Notes: generated by a model from the letters alone, not told the origin. Shown: positions 1 to 8,931, counted from the first letter of the stretch. The stretch is DNA of 64,000 bases from Leisingera daeponensis (GCF_019801465.1 NZ_JAHVJA010000004.1:62001-126000); one strand, 5' to 3'. Numbers and translations are program-made.

Positions 1-51
1 CTTGTCGGATACGGAAAGCAGCGCACGGCGTACGGGGTGAAGGTCGGTCAT
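1..51 (-). CDS. purH: PurH, start of gene (partial)
   Basis: Only the first 17 codons are in the window; the gene runs off the left edge. The product opens MTDLHPVRRALLSVSDK, the usual start of PurH, and RRALLSVSDK is the start of the IMP cyclohydrolase domain. PurH carries out the last two steps of de novo IMP synthesis in the cytoplasm: AICAR formyltransferase and IMP cyclohydrolase. It lies 24 bases downstream of the heparinase-like gene on the same strand, so rsmB, the heparinase gene and purH may be one transcript. The call rests on a short stretch, but a distinctive one. Confidence 0.8.
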   Translation of the reverse strand, partial: MTDLHPVRRALLSVSDK

Positions 52-75
52 GGCAGGGCGGTCCTTTGCAAAGGC

Positions 76-1818
76 TCAGTCAAACGTCTCGGGGTCGTCC
101 CGGTTCAGGTCTCGCACGGCAACGGCAGTCTCCTGCGCCTTGCTGAGCGTCCACCGGACGCGGGTGGCATATCCCATCGCCCGCCCGGATAAAACGATCT
201 GCTTTGCCGCACGCGGCTTCAAGCGGGTCTTTTCCAGGAAAACGCTCGGCTCAAGCCGCAGATGACAGGCGCCGTCATGGCGGAACACCCAGATTTCCCC
301 GCTCTTGAGCGCCATGGATACTGCCGCGCCGCCCAAGTCAAGGGTTGCATCGACTTCAGGGTGAAGATGCAGCCGGATATCAAAGCTGATGCCGCCCTCC
401 GGGTTGCCGCTGCTGGCCTTGTCAAAGCGGACCCTTGCGCGGTCTTCCAGAGCCAGAAGCATGTCCTCCCCTGCCAGGGCGCGGCCGTCAAAGGATAGAT
501 CCAGCGTACGGGCATGGGTCAGGCCGAAATGTGCGGCAAAGCCGTTGTGGCCGCCCTGAAACCGGAAGCCGTCGGGCAAGTCAGAAATGTCCAGCGGCAC
601 GTCATCAGGCGCCTCGATCAGCTCTTCATGGCCGGTGGTCTTGTGCGGTGCCGCCAGCCGGGCACTGGAGTGACCTTCAATGCACAGCGTGCTGTGCGAC
701 GGCGTCGCCCGTCCAGCGCGGCGCCATTCGATTCCAAAGGCCTCGCCCGACCCGCAATTCACGATCAGGGGCCGCCGGCCCGATGTCAGCTCAAACGCGA
801 GGGTCGAGGCGTGCCCGTTGTACGATGCCTTGCCCGCGGGCGGCGCCGAAGCGTCCACGATCACCGAGGTGCGGCGTGCCGACAGCCGGGCAAATCCCAT
901 CGCCAGCCCGTCCGCATGGCGCTCTGCCACATGGCTGGCTGCGAGCGCATGGTCCAGCCGCCCCTCCAGCCCGCGGCCGCCGCCGTGGAACCGCGCCAGC
1001 CCGCCGTCGCTGTGGCGCAGGGTGCGCAAAGTGGGGGCGATCCGTTCTATGGCTGCGGTATGGGCAGGCGGCACTGTGCGGCCAGCCTCGTGCAAAGCCG
1101 CGGCTGCCCATGTGAGCAGGGTGAACACCTCCAAAAGTTCCTCCGGGTTGCGGGTCGGCAGGCCGCCCTGCCCGTCAATCTGGGAATGGCATTCCGCGGC
1201 CAAGGCCCTGACCGCCGGATCGGCCAATTCTTCCCGTCCTTGCAGGGCCAGGCCCGCATATATCAACCCGCACAGCGCCTCAAACCTGGGCAGACCAGGG
1301 GCGGCGCCCTGCCAGCGCTGCGCCAGATACCAGGTCTGCCGCGACAGGGAGCTGTAAAAGGCTTCGGTCTCTTCGCGGTCTTTGCCGCTGAGCAGGAACA
1401 GCGCATGGTTGATCCAGCGTATTACCCGCCGTCCTGTCAGATCCGGCAGCCAGGCCAGCCCGCCGCCGCGCCCATGCTGCGCAATCCAGCCCCAGACCCA
1501 TTTCTGCGCCTTCAGCCGGGCCTTGAAATCGCCCACTGAGGCCAAGTCGTCGAGCCAGGAAAACCCGTGCCGCTCCGCGTCAAAAGCCGCGTCCGGCGCC
1601 GCAACTTCCCAAAGGCCGGTGTCGGGCGATTCGACCAGATAGCCGGCAAAAAGCAGGTTGCCCGCCACCAGCTGCCGCCCGCGGGCGAAACTGCCGATGG
1701 TGCGCGGTTCAGGCTGCGACACAAAGCCGGTTGCGGCCGGCTGGCTGCGCGCCCGCCAAGCATAATACCGGTTCAGCAGCCGGGTGCCACGGCCTGCCAT
1801 TCTGTCGTAAGTGGACAT
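76..1818 (-). CDS. Heparinase II/III family protein
   Basis: A 580-residue protein beginning MSTYDRMAGRGTRLLNRYY. The frame is open further upstream to 1866, but this ATG fits the family better. The N-terminal two thirds is Trp-, Leu- and Ala-rich, as in the alpha-helical toroid of heparinase II/III proteins. The C-terminal part, roughly residues 325-560, is the beta-sandwich heparinase II/III-like domain, with features such as SYNGHAS, NCGSGEAFG and HSTLCIEGHSSA. I see no signal peptide. Its place between rsmB and purH is typical of roseobacters and says little about substrate. The family cleaves uronic-acid polysaccharides by beta-elimination, but the substrate here is unknown and the enzyme could act on a cell-envelope glycan. 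Confidence 0.8.
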   Translation of the reverse strand: MSTYDRMAGRGTRLLNRYYAWRARSQPAATGFVSQPEPRTIGSFARGRQLVAGNLLFAGYLVESPDTGLWEVAAPDAAFDAERHGFSWLDDLASVGDFKARLKAQKWVWGWIAQHGRGGGLAWLPDLTGRRVIRWINHALFLLSGKDREETEAFYSSLSRQTWYLAQRWQGAAPGLPRFEALCGLIYAGLALQGREELADPAVRALAAECHSQIDGQGGLPTRNPEELLEVFTLLTWAAAALHEAGRTVPPAHTAAIERIAPTLRTLRHSDGGLARFHGGGRGLEGRLDHALAASHVAERHADGLAMGFARLSARRTSVIVDASAPPAGKASYNGHASTLAFELTSGRRPLIVNCGSGEAFGIEWRRAGRATPSHSTLCIEGHSSARLAAPHKTTGHEELIEAPDDVPLDISDLPDGFRFQGGHNGFAAHFGLTHARTLDLSFDGRALAGEDMLLALEDRARVRFDKASSGNPEGGISFDIRLHLHPEVDATLDLGGAAVSMALKSGEIWVFRHDGACHLRLEPSVFLEKTRLKPRAAKQIVLSGRAMGYATRVRWTLSKAQETAVAVRDLNRDDPETFD

Positions 1819-1899
1819 GCTCTGTTGCCTCGCGCCGCGTTTTCCAGGGCGTTTTGGCAGGAGCATAGCGCGGGGCTGGGATCAAGTCACCGGCGAATG

Positions 1900-1914
1900 C
1901 CGGGGACACCCCGG
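1900..1914 (-). terminator. Hairpin just after the rsmB stop codon
   Basis: CCGGGG and CCCCGG are separated by three bases and lie immediately downstream of the rsmB stop. There is no U-run, so this may be a weak terminator or a 3'-end stabilising hairpin rather than a strong stop. Confidence 0.35.
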
Positions 1915-1916
1915 TG

Positions 1917-3179
1917 TCACGCGGATTTGCGCAAAAGGGCCATGTAAAACCCGTCCATGCCGCCATCCGTTGCCCAGTAGTCCGGGCGCAGGCGCAAACC
2001 GCCCTCCTCGGTGATCCATGCCGGCTCTACACCCGGCAAGTTCAGCGCCTCGCGGTCTGCGGTCATGTCCGGGAACATGTCCAGAGCCTCCTCCACCTGG
2101 CATTCGCCTTCGTCCGGCAGAAGCGAGCAAGTGCAGAACATCAGCCGCCCGCCAGGTTTCACCAGTGACCAGGCATGCGCCAGCATTTGCGCCTGCAGTT
2201 CTATCAGCCCGCCGAATTCGCTGCCATCCTTGGCCTGAGGCAGGTCAGGATGGCGGCGGATGGTACCAGTGGCCGAACAGGGGGCATCCAGAAGCACAGC
2301 GTCATACTGGCCGGTCTGCTCCAGCGCATCGCCGGTAATCAGCTCCGCCTCCAGCCCGGTGCGCTCCAAGTTCTCCCTCAACCGCGCCACGCGGTTTTCC
2401 GATATATCAACGGCGGTCACTTTGGCACCGGCAGCGGCCATCTGCATGGTCTTGCCGCCGGGCGCGGCGCACAGTTCCAGCACCTGTTCGCCGGGCTGAA
2501 CATTCAAGATTCGGGCAGGCAGAGCGGCGGCGGCATCCTGCACCCACCAGTCGCCCGCCTCAAAACCAGGCAGCGATGACACCTGCCCGGCAGCAGCGAT
2601 CCGCACCGATCCGGTGGGGAGCAGAACGCCGCCAAGCGCGCTCAGATCCGCATCCGGTTTGCCGGTAACATCCAACGGGGCGCCGGCATAGTGCGCGGCT
2701 TCCATACCCAGCATCGCCTCAGCCCCCCAGGCCTGCACCAAGGGCTTCCTAAGCCAGTTCGGCAACCGGGGCGTGCGCAGTTTGGCCCATTCCGCGGGGC
2801 CTTCCTCAGCCACTTTGCGCAGCACCGCATTCACCAGCCCTTTCAGCTGGCCGTGACGCCGGTGCCTGGAAACGATGGCCACCATCGCATTCACAACCCC
2901 ATGCGCCGCGCCGCCCGAGCACAGCTCAACCGTGCCCAGCCGTAGGGCGTTCATGACCGTCAGCGGCGGCGTTTTCTTCAGGTGTTTCTTCAACACCCGG
3001 TCAGCGCGCTCAAGGCTGCGCAGGGTTTCCGCCGCCAGCCGCTGCGCCCGGGCACGGTCTTCCGGTGCCAGCTTCTCCAGCGCCCCCGCGGCATAGCACT
3101 CCGCCAAGAGCCGCCCCTCTCCCAGCACCTGATCCAGCAGGTATACCGCGGTGCGGCGGGCGTGATTGGCATCGGACAT
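1917..3179 (-). CDS. rsmB: 16S rRNA m5C967 methyltransferase RsmB
   Basis: A 420-residue RsmB. Residues 5-130 form the NusB-like RNA-binding domain. Residues 190-420 form the SAM-dependent Nop2/Sun methyltransferase domain. The SAM loop is LELCAAPGGKT (about 235-244). Both catalytic cysteines are present: Cys301 in DAPCSATG and Cys351 in CTCSLLPDE. It methylates C967 of 16S rRNA before 30S assembly. I chose MSDANHARR as the start; the frame is open upstream to 3347 but that part is not family-like and overlaps the divergent gene's promoter. It is probably the first gene of an rsmB-heparinase-purH transcript. Confidence 0.93.
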   Translation of the reverse strand: MSDANHARRTAVYLLDQVLGEGRLLAECYAAGALEKLAPEDRARAQRLAAETLRSLERADRVLKKHLKKTPPLTVMNALRLGTVELCSGGAAHGVVNAMVAIVSRHRRHGQLKGLVNAVLRKVAEEGPAEWAKLRTPRLPNWLRKPLVQAWGAEAMLGMEAAHYAGAPLDVTGKPDADLSALGGVLLPTGSVRIAAAGQVSSLPGFEAGDWWVQDAAAALPARILNVQPGEQVLELCAAPGGKTMQMAAAGAKVTAVDISENRVARLRENLERTGLEAELITGDALEQTGQYDAVLLDAPCSATGTIRRHPDLPQAKDGSEFGGLIELQAQMLAHAWSLVKPGGRLMFCTCSLLPDEGECQVEEALDMFPDMTADREALNLPGVEPAWITEEGGLRLRPDYWATDGGMDGFYMALLRKSA

Positions 3180-3256
3180 CTGGCAACTCCTCAGGGCGCG
3201 GCTTGTTTGCGCGGGACAGGGGCGTATATCATGGGCGGAGCATAAAGGAACCCGCG

Positions 3257-3448
3257 ATGAGCGAAGAGACCGCACCCGAACAGAATGACCTGCCGCCTGC
3301 TGCCCTGCGGGCCCTGGCCGAGGCTGAAGAACGCCGCAAGGCAGCACAGTCGCAGGAGCCGCGCGCCAGGGAGTTGGGCGGCCGCGACGGGCCCGACCCC
3401 GCGCGCTACGGAGATTGGGAGAAAAAAGGCATCGCCATCGATTTTTGA
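3257..3448 (+). CDS. DUF1674 / SdhAF4-like assembly factor
   Basis: A 63-residue protein with a charged, Ala/Glu-rich N-terminus and the diagnostic DUF1674 C-terminus DPARYGDWEKKGIAIDF. The family is related to eukaryotic SDHAF4, which helps flavinylated SdhA join succinate dehydrogenase; that role is assumed here from the family. The ATG is preceded by AAAGGAA at suitable spacing. It is divergent from rsmB (77 bases between starts) and followed by the dispersed intergenic repeat. It is short, but the motif is clear. Confidence 0.85.
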   Translation: MSEETAPEQNDLPPAALRALAEAEERRKAAQSQEPRARELGGRDGPDPARYGDWEKKGIAIDF

Positions 3449-3457
3449 GCGACAGTC

Positions 3458-3522
3458 AGGGGGCGTTGCCCCCTCGCAGGAGCGGCCTGCTCACCCCCAG
3501 AGTATTTTTGACAAAGAAGAAA
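3458..3522 (+). repeat. Intergenic repeat, copy A
   Basis: A GC-rich hairpin (AGGGGGC, loop GTT, GCCCCCT at 3458-3474) is followed by a core at 3490-3522 reading CTCACCCCCAGAGTATTTTT and then an A/G-rich tail, GACAAAGAAGAA. The same layout recurs at 25089, 41389, 41459 (inverted) and 55518. It lies directly behind a stop codon and could act as a terminator or mRNA 3' stabiliser. Confidence 0.7.
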
Positions 3523-3543
3523 AGACCGTGCTTTTCAATTGCT

Positions 3544-3563
3544 TAAATACTCCCGCCGGAGGC
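3544..3563 (-). repeat. Intergenic repeat, inverted half copy A'
   Basis: Read on the minus strand this is GCCTCCGGCGGGAGTATTTA, a common variant of the same element (GCCTCCGGCGG followed by GAGTATTT). Together with copy A it forms an inverted pair between the convergent DUF1674 and dapB genes, where it could serve both. Confidence 0.55.
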
Positions 3564-3592
3564 AGCGGCCTGTGAGGGCCGCTTTCTGCGGT

Positions 3593-4402
3593 TCAAAGCC
3601 CCAGCACATCCACCATGTCATACTGGCCCGGGCCTTTGTCCTGCCCCCACAGCGCAGCTTTCAGCGCGCCGCGGGCAAATATGCCACGGTCGGTGGCCAG
3701 GTGGCGCAGCACGATCCGTTCCCCCGCGGCAGCAAACAGCACATCATGCTCGCCCACGATGTCACCGCCGCGGATGGCGGTGAATCCGATATCACCGCGC
3801 TTGCGGGCGCCGGTGATGCCGTCGCGGCCGGAATCGCGCACGTCCGCCAGTTTCACACCGCGGCCCTCGGCGGCTGCCTCCCCTAGCATCAAAGCGGTGC
3901 CGGAGGGCGCGTCCACCTTATGGTGGTGATGCGCCTCGATCACCTCGATATCGAAATCCTCGTCCAGCGCGGCGGCGACCTTCTTGGTCAGCTGCACCAG
4001 CAGGTTCACACCCAGGCTCATGTTGCCGGCGCGGACGATCACCGCATGGCGGGACGCCGGTTCCAGCTGGGCGATCTGCTCATCTGTCATGCCCGTGGTG
4101 CCGATCACATGCACCGCGCGGGCCTGCGCCGCCAGCTTGGAAAAGGCCAGTGTCGCCTCCGGCGCGGTGAAGTCGATCACGGCTTGCGCCTTGGAAAACG
4201 CTTCCAACGCATCCGCCGTCACGGTGACGCCTACCGGCTGGCCTCCCATCATCTCACCCACGTCGCGGCCGACCCAGGCGTGACCCTCACGTTCCACCGC
4301 GCCAACCAGTGTGGCCTTGTCGCTTTCCAGCACCGTCTTGATCAGCATCTGCCCCATGCGGCCCGATGCGCCGGTAATCACGATCCCTGGTTTGTGAGTC
4401 AT
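3593..4402 (-). CDS. dapB: 4-hydroxy-tetrahydrodipicolinate reductase DapB
   Basis: A 269-residue, full-length DapB. The NAD(P)H-binding loop is [10 protein letters not shown] near the N-terminus. The active-site region [16 protein letters not shown] carries the His/Lys pair and the substrate-binding SGT. It reduces the cyclised product of DapA to tetrahydrodipicolinate in the lysine and peptidoglycan precursor pathway. dapD and dapE, later steps of the same pathway, also lie in this window but far away. It is transcribed away from rbfA, with an 86-base divergent spacer. Confidence 0.96.
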   Translation of the reverse strand: MTHKPGIVITGASGRMGQMLIKTVLESDKATLVGAVEREGHAWVGRDVGEMMGGQPVGVTVTADALEAFSKAQAVIDFTAPEATLAFSKLAAQARAVHVIGTTGMTDEQIAQLEPASRHAVIVRAGNMSLGVNLLVQLTKKVAAALDEDFDIEVIEAHHHHKVDAPSGTALMLGEAAAEGRGVKLADVRDSGRDGITGARKRGDIGFTAIRGGDIVGEHDVLFAAAGERIVLRHLATDRGIFARGALKAALWGQDKGPGQYDMVDVLGL

Positions 4403-4488
4403 TGGCCCATTTCCTTGTTCAAGCTGGTTTTCTCCTACAGTGCCGGGCAGCGCTTGGCAAAGCCTGCGATCCGGCTTAGATCGGAACT

Positions 4489-4884
4489 ATGGCAAAGAAC
4501 AAATTCCACGATGGCCCCGGCCCGTCCCAGCGCCAGCTTCGCGTCGGCGAACTGATCCGCCGCTCGCTCTCCGAAGTGCTGGCCCGCGGCGACGTGCATG
4601 ACCCGGACCTGAACCGCATGTCGATCACTGTTGGCGAGGTGCGCACCTCTCCCGACCTGAAAATCGCCACCGCATTTGTACTGCCCCTGGGCGGTAAGGG
4701 GCAGGAGGACGTGCTGAAGCTGCTGGCCCGCAACAAGAGCGAACTGCGCCGCATGGTCGGCAAGAAACTGGGGCTGAAGTTCACCCCCGACCTGCGGTTC
4801 CGGCTGGACGAGACCTTCGACCAGATGGATGAAACCCGCCGGATGCTGAGCCAGGACGCGGTGCGCCGCGACGTTGAAGAGTGA
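4489..4884 (+). CDS. rbfA: Ribosome-binding factor A
   Basis: A 131-residue RbfA with the single KH-like domain. Typical segments are [19 protein letters not shown], the D-P-D-L-N-R loop, [19 protein letters not shown], and [18 protein letters not shown]. It binds helix 1 of immature 16S rRNA during late 30S maturation and cold adaptation. Its stop codon overlaps the GTG start of the next gene by four bases, so the two are almost certainly cotranscribed. It is not next to infB-truB as in enterobacteria. Confidence 0.95.
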   Translation: MAKNKFHDGPGPSQRQLRVGELIRRSLSEVLARGDVHDPDLNRMSITVGEVRTSPDLKIATAFVLPLGGKGQEDVLKLLARNKSELRRMVGKKLGLKFTPDLRFRLDETFDQMDETRRMLSQDAVRRDVEE

Positions 4885-5630
4885 TCCGCAAGGCCGCCGC
4901 GTTTCTGGCAGCATTTTGGACAGCTCCAGCGGTCGGCGCGGTCGAATGCAGCGATGTGGCCTATGAGGGTAGCCGGTATACGATCTGCGAGGTCGACGCC
5001 GCCAGGGAGCAGCTGCAGCTGTTCCTGCGGGATGGCGATGGCCAGATATACGGGCATTTCTCTACCCTGGAAACCGCGGTGGCTGAGGACGGCAAATCGC
5101 TGATCTTTGCCACAAATGCCGGCATGTACCACAGAGACCGTTCGCCTGTCGGTCTTTACACCGATGAAAGCGGTGAAGAAATGCGGCTGGTGACCAATGC
5201 CGGACCCGGCAATTTCGGCCTGCTGCCCAATGGCGTCTTCTGCATCCGGGAAGGCCGGGCGGATGTGATAGAAACGCTGGCCTTTAAGGCTGCGGCGCCC
5301 GACTGCACCTATGCGACCCAGTCTGGCCCCATGCTGGTGATCGGAGGAGAGTTGCATCCGCGTTTCCTGCCGGATTCGGACAGTTTTTACATCCGTAACG
5401 GGGTCGGCACTTCGGCGGATGGCGCGCGCGCGGTGTTTGCAATCTCGCGAAATGCGGTCACCTTCCACAAGTTCGGCAGCCTGTTCCGCGACTACCTGGA
5501 CCTGCCCCAAGCGCTTTACTTCGACGGCAATATTTCGCGCCTGCACGCGCCGCAACTGGGCCGCAGTGATGCCGGGTTTATGATGGGGCCGATTGTCGGC
5601 GTGGTCGAGGACACCCCGGCGGGCGAATAA
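4881..5630 (+). CDS. Exported phosphodiester glycosidase family protein (DUF2233)
   Basis: A 249-residue protein with a GTG start overlapping rbfA's TGA (GTGA). It opens with a signal peptide, [20 protein letters not shown], and is then secreted or periplasmic. The body matches the NAGPA/DUF2233 fold: [36 protein letters not shown] and [13 protein letters not shown]. The named eukaryotic member removes GlcNAc from phosphodiesters; the bacterial substrate is unknown, perhaps an envelope glycan. Translational coupling to rbfA looks like positional rather than functional linkage. Confidence 0.8.
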   Translation: MIRKAAAFLAAFWTAPAVGAVECSDVAYEGSRYTICEVDAAREQLQLFLRDGDGQIYGHFSTLETAVAEDGKSLIFATNAGMYHRDRSPVGLYTDESGEEMRLVTNAGPGNFGLLPNGVFCIREGRADVIETLAFKAAAPDCTYATQSGPMLVIGGELHPRFLPDSDSFYIRNGVGTSADGARAVFAISRNAVTFHKFGSLFRDYLDLPQALYFDGNISRLHAPQLGRSDAGFMMGPIVGVVEDTPAGE

Positions 5631-5638
5631 GGCCGGTC

Positions 5639-6541
5639 TCAGCCAGGACGTTTGCGCATCTGGCGCACCATAGGAACAGTATAAATCACCAGCGCGGCCC
5701 AGATCATCGGGAACGCGATCATCCGGGCGCGGCCGAATTCCTCGCCGAAGAGAAGCACCGCCGCCAGCATAATCATCGTTGGCGCGATGTACTGCAAAAT
5801 ACCCATGGTCGACAGCCGCACCAGTTTGGCACCATTGGCATAGACAATCAGCGGCACCGCGGTGACCACACCGCACCCCAGCAGAAGCAAAGTGTCGGTG
5901 ACAGAACTGCCAAAGCTGCTGGTGCCGGCGACCGTCAGGTAAGAGAAGTAACCCAGAGCAGGCGCCAAAAGAATCAGAACCTCCAGCAGAAACCCCTGAT
6001 TGGGACCGATCGGAAGGGACTTTTTGAAAAAGGCGTAGAAACCCCAGGACAGGGTGAGGCCAATTGCCACCCAAGGCACGCGGCCGGCCTCCAGCGTCAG
6101 CACCAACACAGCAGCAGCAGCGAGGACAACAGCCGCCACCTGGGCCTTATTGAGGGGCTCGCGGAGTAAAAGGGCGCCAAGCGCGATGCTGAACAACGGG
6201 TTGATGTAATAACCCAGCGCCGCGTCCAGCGCCCGCCCGGCCGCAATAGACCAGACATAGATCCCCCAGTTGACCGAGATCAGCACCGCGGTGATGCAGG
6301 CCATGCCGAGCATCCGCGGGTTCTTCAGGGCAGCCTGTAAGTCCCTGGTCCGGCGCAAGACGATCAGCAAGGCACCCGCCACAGGCACTGACCAAATTAC
6401 CCGGTGGACGACAATCTCAGCCGCTGGAATATGCGACAGCGCCTTCATGTACAGCGGCAGGAATCCCCAAAGCAGATAAGCGGTGACGGCAAAGGCCAGC
6501 CCGCGGGGCGTATCCAGATTTTCAGCGGATTGCGGTGTCAT
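5639..6541 (-). CDS. rarD: EamA-family transporter RarD
   Basis: A 300-residue inner-membrane protein of the drug/metabolite transporter superfamily, with about ten hydrophobic segments. RarD hallmarks include the opening GLAFAVTAYLLWGFLPLYMKAL, shown here in part (AYLLWGFLPLYMKAL), EIVVHRVIWSVP, NWGIYVWSI, ALGYYINPL and LQYIAPT. The first named member was linked to chloramphenicol sensitivity; the true substrate is unknown. I chose MTPQSAENLD as the start. It converges on the glycosidase gene with an 8-base gap. Confidence 0.88.
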   Translation of the reverse strand: MTPQSAENLDTPRGLAFAVTAYLLWGFLPLYMKALSHIPAAEIVVHRVIWSVPVAGALLIVLRRTRDLQAALKNPRMLGMACITAVLISVNWGIYVWSIAAGRALDAALGYYINPLFSIALGALLLREPLNKAQVAAVVLAAAAVLVLTLEAGRVPWVAIGLTLSWGFYAFFKKSLPIGPNQGFLLEVLILLAPALGYFSYLTVAGTSSFGSSVTDTLLLLGCGVVTAVPLIVYANGAKLVRLSTMGILQYIAPTMIMLAAVLLFGEEFGRARMIAFPMIWAALVIYTVPMVRQMRKRPG

Positions 6542-6656
6542 GCGGCGCTCCTGTTCAGGCCGCACTTATGGCTGATTTTGAAACGGATGGAACTTTGATT
6601 TCCGTGATTCCGGGTATCCAGCTGAGTTATGGGCCGATACCCGTCCCCTGCCTCAC

Positions 6657-6683
6657 AAAAAACGGCTCCGGAAGCCGGAGCCG
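6657..6683 (-). terminator. Rho-independent terminator of dnaA
   Basis: A perfect 9-bp stem (CGGCTCCGG / CCGGAGCCG) with a three-base loop. Read on the minus strand it is followed by six Ts. It sits 31 bases after the dnaA stop codon. Confidence 0.9.
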
Positions 6684-6714
6684 CAAGTCGTTCATATTGG
6701 GATGCAGGAGCGCC

Positions 6715-8121
6715 TCAGGCTTCCAGCGACCGGCGCAGCATCTCGACGTCTTCGGCAATCTGCCCGTCGGTCAGTTTAAGCTCCTCAATGCGCTTGACGC
6801 CGTGCATAACGGTGGTGTGGTCGCGCCCGCCGAAGCGGCGGCCGATCTCGGGAAGAGAGCGGCTGGTCAGTTGCTTGCACAGGTACATCGCCACCTGGCG
6901 CGGGCGCGCATAGGATCGCAGCCGCTTGGGACCGATGATGTCGGACATGCGGATGTTGTAATACTCGGACACCTTGCGCTGAATCTCCTCGACGGTGATC
7001 TTGCGCTCGGAGGCGCGCAGCACGTCCGCCAGGCAATCCTGGGTCAGATCCATATCGATTTCGCGGCCCACCAGAGAGGCAAAGGCGAACAGCCGGGTCA
7101 GCGCGCCTTCGAGCACGCGCACGTTGGTCGAGATGCGGTGCGCCAGGAATTCCAGAACACCGTCCGCGATACGCAGGTCCGGATAGGTCTCGCGCTGCTG
7201 CTGCACCTTTGTCTGCAGGATGCCCAGACGCAGTTCGTAGTCGGTCGGATGCAGGTCCACGACCAGGCCGCATTGCAGGCGGGATTTCACCCTGTCCTCC
7301 AGATCCTTGATCTCACCCGGCGCGCGGTCGGCGGAGATGATGATCTGCTTGTTCTGGTCCACCAGCGCATTGAAAGTGTGGAAGAATTCCTCCTGGGTGG
7401 AATCTTTGCCGGCGATGAACTGAACGTCATCCACCATCAGCACGTCGACTGAGCGGAACAGGTGTTTGAAATCCATCATCTTGCGCTCGCGCAGAGCTTG
7501 CACAAAGCGGTACATGAACTGTTCCGCGGACAGGTACAGCACATTCAAGGACGGGTTCTTTTCCTTCAGCTCCCAGGCGATGGCGTGCATCAAGTGGGTT
7601 TTACCAAGGCCCACACCGCCATACAGGACCAGCGGGTTAAAGGTGACAGGGCCGCCCTCGCCGACGCGGCGTGCAGCAGCATGAGCGAGTTCGTTCGGCT
7701 TGCCGACGACGAAGCTGTCAAAGGTGAAACGCGGATCCAGCGGCGCCGCTTGCAGTGCTTCCAGGGTGTCCTTGCCAGCTGAGGAGGCTGCGGTCGCAGG
7801 CGCAGCCATGACCGCTACCCCGCCGACAGCACCGCCATAAGTTTCCGCAGCTCCGGGCTCTGCCGGACGGGCCGGGCTGTTGGCAGCGACCCGGAAGGCC
7901 AGGCGCTGAACCTGCTCCCCGGACATCGACAACTCGTGCAGAATCAGGTCTGCAAAGTTCTGGCTGACATAGTTGCCCATGAAATTCGTCGGCACTTTGA
8001 AGACCGCGACACCGCCGTCCACCGCATCAAATTCCAGAGGTTCAATCCAGGTCGTGAAATTGTTCTGGCCGACCGTCTTCAACAGCCGGTTTCTGAGCTG
8101 TCCCCATTTTTCTTCTGTCAT
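6715..8121 (-). CDS. dnaA: Chromosomal replication initiator DnaA
   Basis: A 468-residue DnaA. Domain I (about 1-80) is followed by a variable Ala/Gly-rich domain II (80-125). The AAA+ domain III has Walker A YGGVGLGKT (167-175) and Walker B LMVDDVQ (about 228-234). Domain IV carries the DnaA-box recognition helix GGRDHTTVMHG (about 432-442). It binds DnaA boxes at oriC and opens the origin. I chose MTEEKWGQLR as the start over an ATG four codons upstream. It is downstream of rpsT on the same strand, but rpsT has its own terminator, so dnaA should have its own promoter in the 470-base leader. Confidence 0.97.
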   Translation of the reverse strand: MTEEKWGQLRNRLLKTVGQNNFTTWIEPLEFDAVDGGVAVFKVPTNFMGNYVSQNFADLILHELSMSGEQVQRLAFRVAANSPARPAEPGAAETYGGAVGGVAVMAAPATAASSAGKDTLEALQAAPLDPRFTFDSFVVGKPNELAHAAARRVGEGGPVTFNPLVLYGGVGLGKTHLMHAIAWELKEKNPSLNVLYLSAEQFMYRFVQALRERKMMDFKHLFRSVDVLMVDDVQFIAGKDSTQEEFFHTFNALVDQNKQIIISADRAPGEIKDLEDRVKSRLQCGLVVDLHPTDYELRLGILQTKVQQQRETYPDLRIADGVLEFLAHRISTNVRVLEGALTRLFAFASLVGREIDMDLTQDCLADVLRASERKITVEEIQRKVSEYYNIRMSDIIGPKRLRSYARPRQVAMYLCKQLTSRSLPEIGRRFGGRDHTTVMHGVKRIEELKLTDGQIAEDVEMLRRSLEA

Positions 8122-8590
8122 GCTGCGCCTCACGCATCCCCAAAAAGCAGCGGCCCATTTGCCGGGCCAGTTCTATTCTTACCCCCAGCCACCTGGGGGG
8201 CATTCACGCACAGGGATTTCATGTGCGGGCCAGCAGTGGCCGCATTACCCGTAGGTCTGACGTTCGATGGAAACAGCAAAAACGGCCGCCAAAAGCGGCA
8301 GATTCGCCGTTACGAACAGTATCGCACACAATTGAGACAAGGCTGCTGATCATAGCCGATACAGCAGTGGCTCCCGGCAAGTGAAGCGCACAAAATACGC
8401 ACCGTGCCGAGCAACCTGGCAATCTTGATGCCCGTCAAGATTGCCGCGAGCAGCCTGTCCCCCCAGCGAGTGAATCGCTGTAACAGTGGTAGCAATTTGC
8501 GGGGGGCAGCGGCAACGAAACTATGATGTTGACTCTGCCTTTGGCGGCAAAGAATCTCCTTCGCCGGCTGTGCCCCGGCGAGGCTTCTCC
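8122..8590 (-). promoter_or_regulatory. Long dnaA upstream region
   Basis: This 469-base gap between the rpsT terminator and dnaA shows no convincing gene. It must hold the dnaA promoter, and has an 11-bp inverted repeat at 8418-8445. I looked for DnaA boxes (TTATCCACA and close variants) on both strands and found none, so I do not call an origin here. Confidence 0.6.
8418..8445. repeat. Perfect 11-bp inverted repeat in the dnaA leader
   Basis: GGCAATCTTGA and TCAAGATTGCC surround the six-base spacer TGCCCG. The pair is flanked by a near-direct repeat, CGAGCAACCTG (8408-8418) and CGAGCAGCCTG (8447-8457), with one mismatch. There is no U-run after it in either direction, so an operator or leader hairpin is likelier than a terminator. 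Confidence 0.75.
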
Positions 8591-8621
8591 AAAAAAACAA
8601 GGCGCTGCAATCTGCAGCGCC
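8591..8621 (-). terminator. Rho-independent terminator of rpsT
   Basis: A 9-bp perfect stem (GGCGCTGCA / TGCAGCGCC) with a three-base loop. On the minus strand it is followed by TTGTTTTTTT. It lies 46 bases after the rpsT stop. Confidence 0.9.
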
Positions 8622-8667
8622 CTGTCGAATTCTCAACGGCCCGAGAGCCTGTTCAGCGGAGCGAATC

Positions 8668-8931
8668 TCAGCCCAGAGCCTTCACGCGTGCGGACAAGCG
8701 CGAGATTTTCCGGGAAGCGGTGTTTTTGTGATACACGCCTTTGGTGACGCCGCGCATCAGTTCGGGCTGAGCAGCGCGCAGAGCGACGGTCGCAGCTTCT
8801 TTGTCGCCGGAAGCGATGGCTTCTTCAACTTTACGCAGGAAGGTGCGGATGCGCGAACGACGGGCTTTGTTGACGGCAAAGCGCTTCTCGTTCTGACGTG
8901 CGCGCTTCTTGGCCTGGGGCGAATTTGCCAT
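8668..8931 (-). CDS. rpsT: 30S ribosomal protein S20
   Basis: An 87-residue, Lys/Arg/Ala-rich protein starting [18 protein letters not shown], the normal S20 N-terminus. It ends with the conserved [20 protein letters not shown] region. S20 binds 16S rRNA early in 30S assembly. The ATG chosen gives standard length; the frame extends 14 codons upstream without similarity. The rpsT-dnaA order is typical of Rhodobacteraceae. Confidence 0.97.
   Translation of the reverse strand: MANSPQAKKRARQNEKRFAVNKARRSRIRTFLRKVEEAIASGDKEAATVALRAAQPELMRGVTKGVYHKNTASRKISRLSARVKALG

Noticed and set aside
4476-6074. A 532-codon open frame on the minus strand
   Set aside because: It is antisense to rbfA and the glycosidase gene and out of frame with rarD. 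No domain is seen.
8219-8636. Short open frames in the dnaA leader
   Set aside because: They lack ribosome sites, family motifs and coding-like codon use.
8122-8667. Chromosome origin next to dnaA
   Set aside because: I found no DnaA-box cluster and no AT-rich unwinding region. dnaA is often not at the origin in alphaproteobacteria. GC-skew over the whole chromosome would decide.
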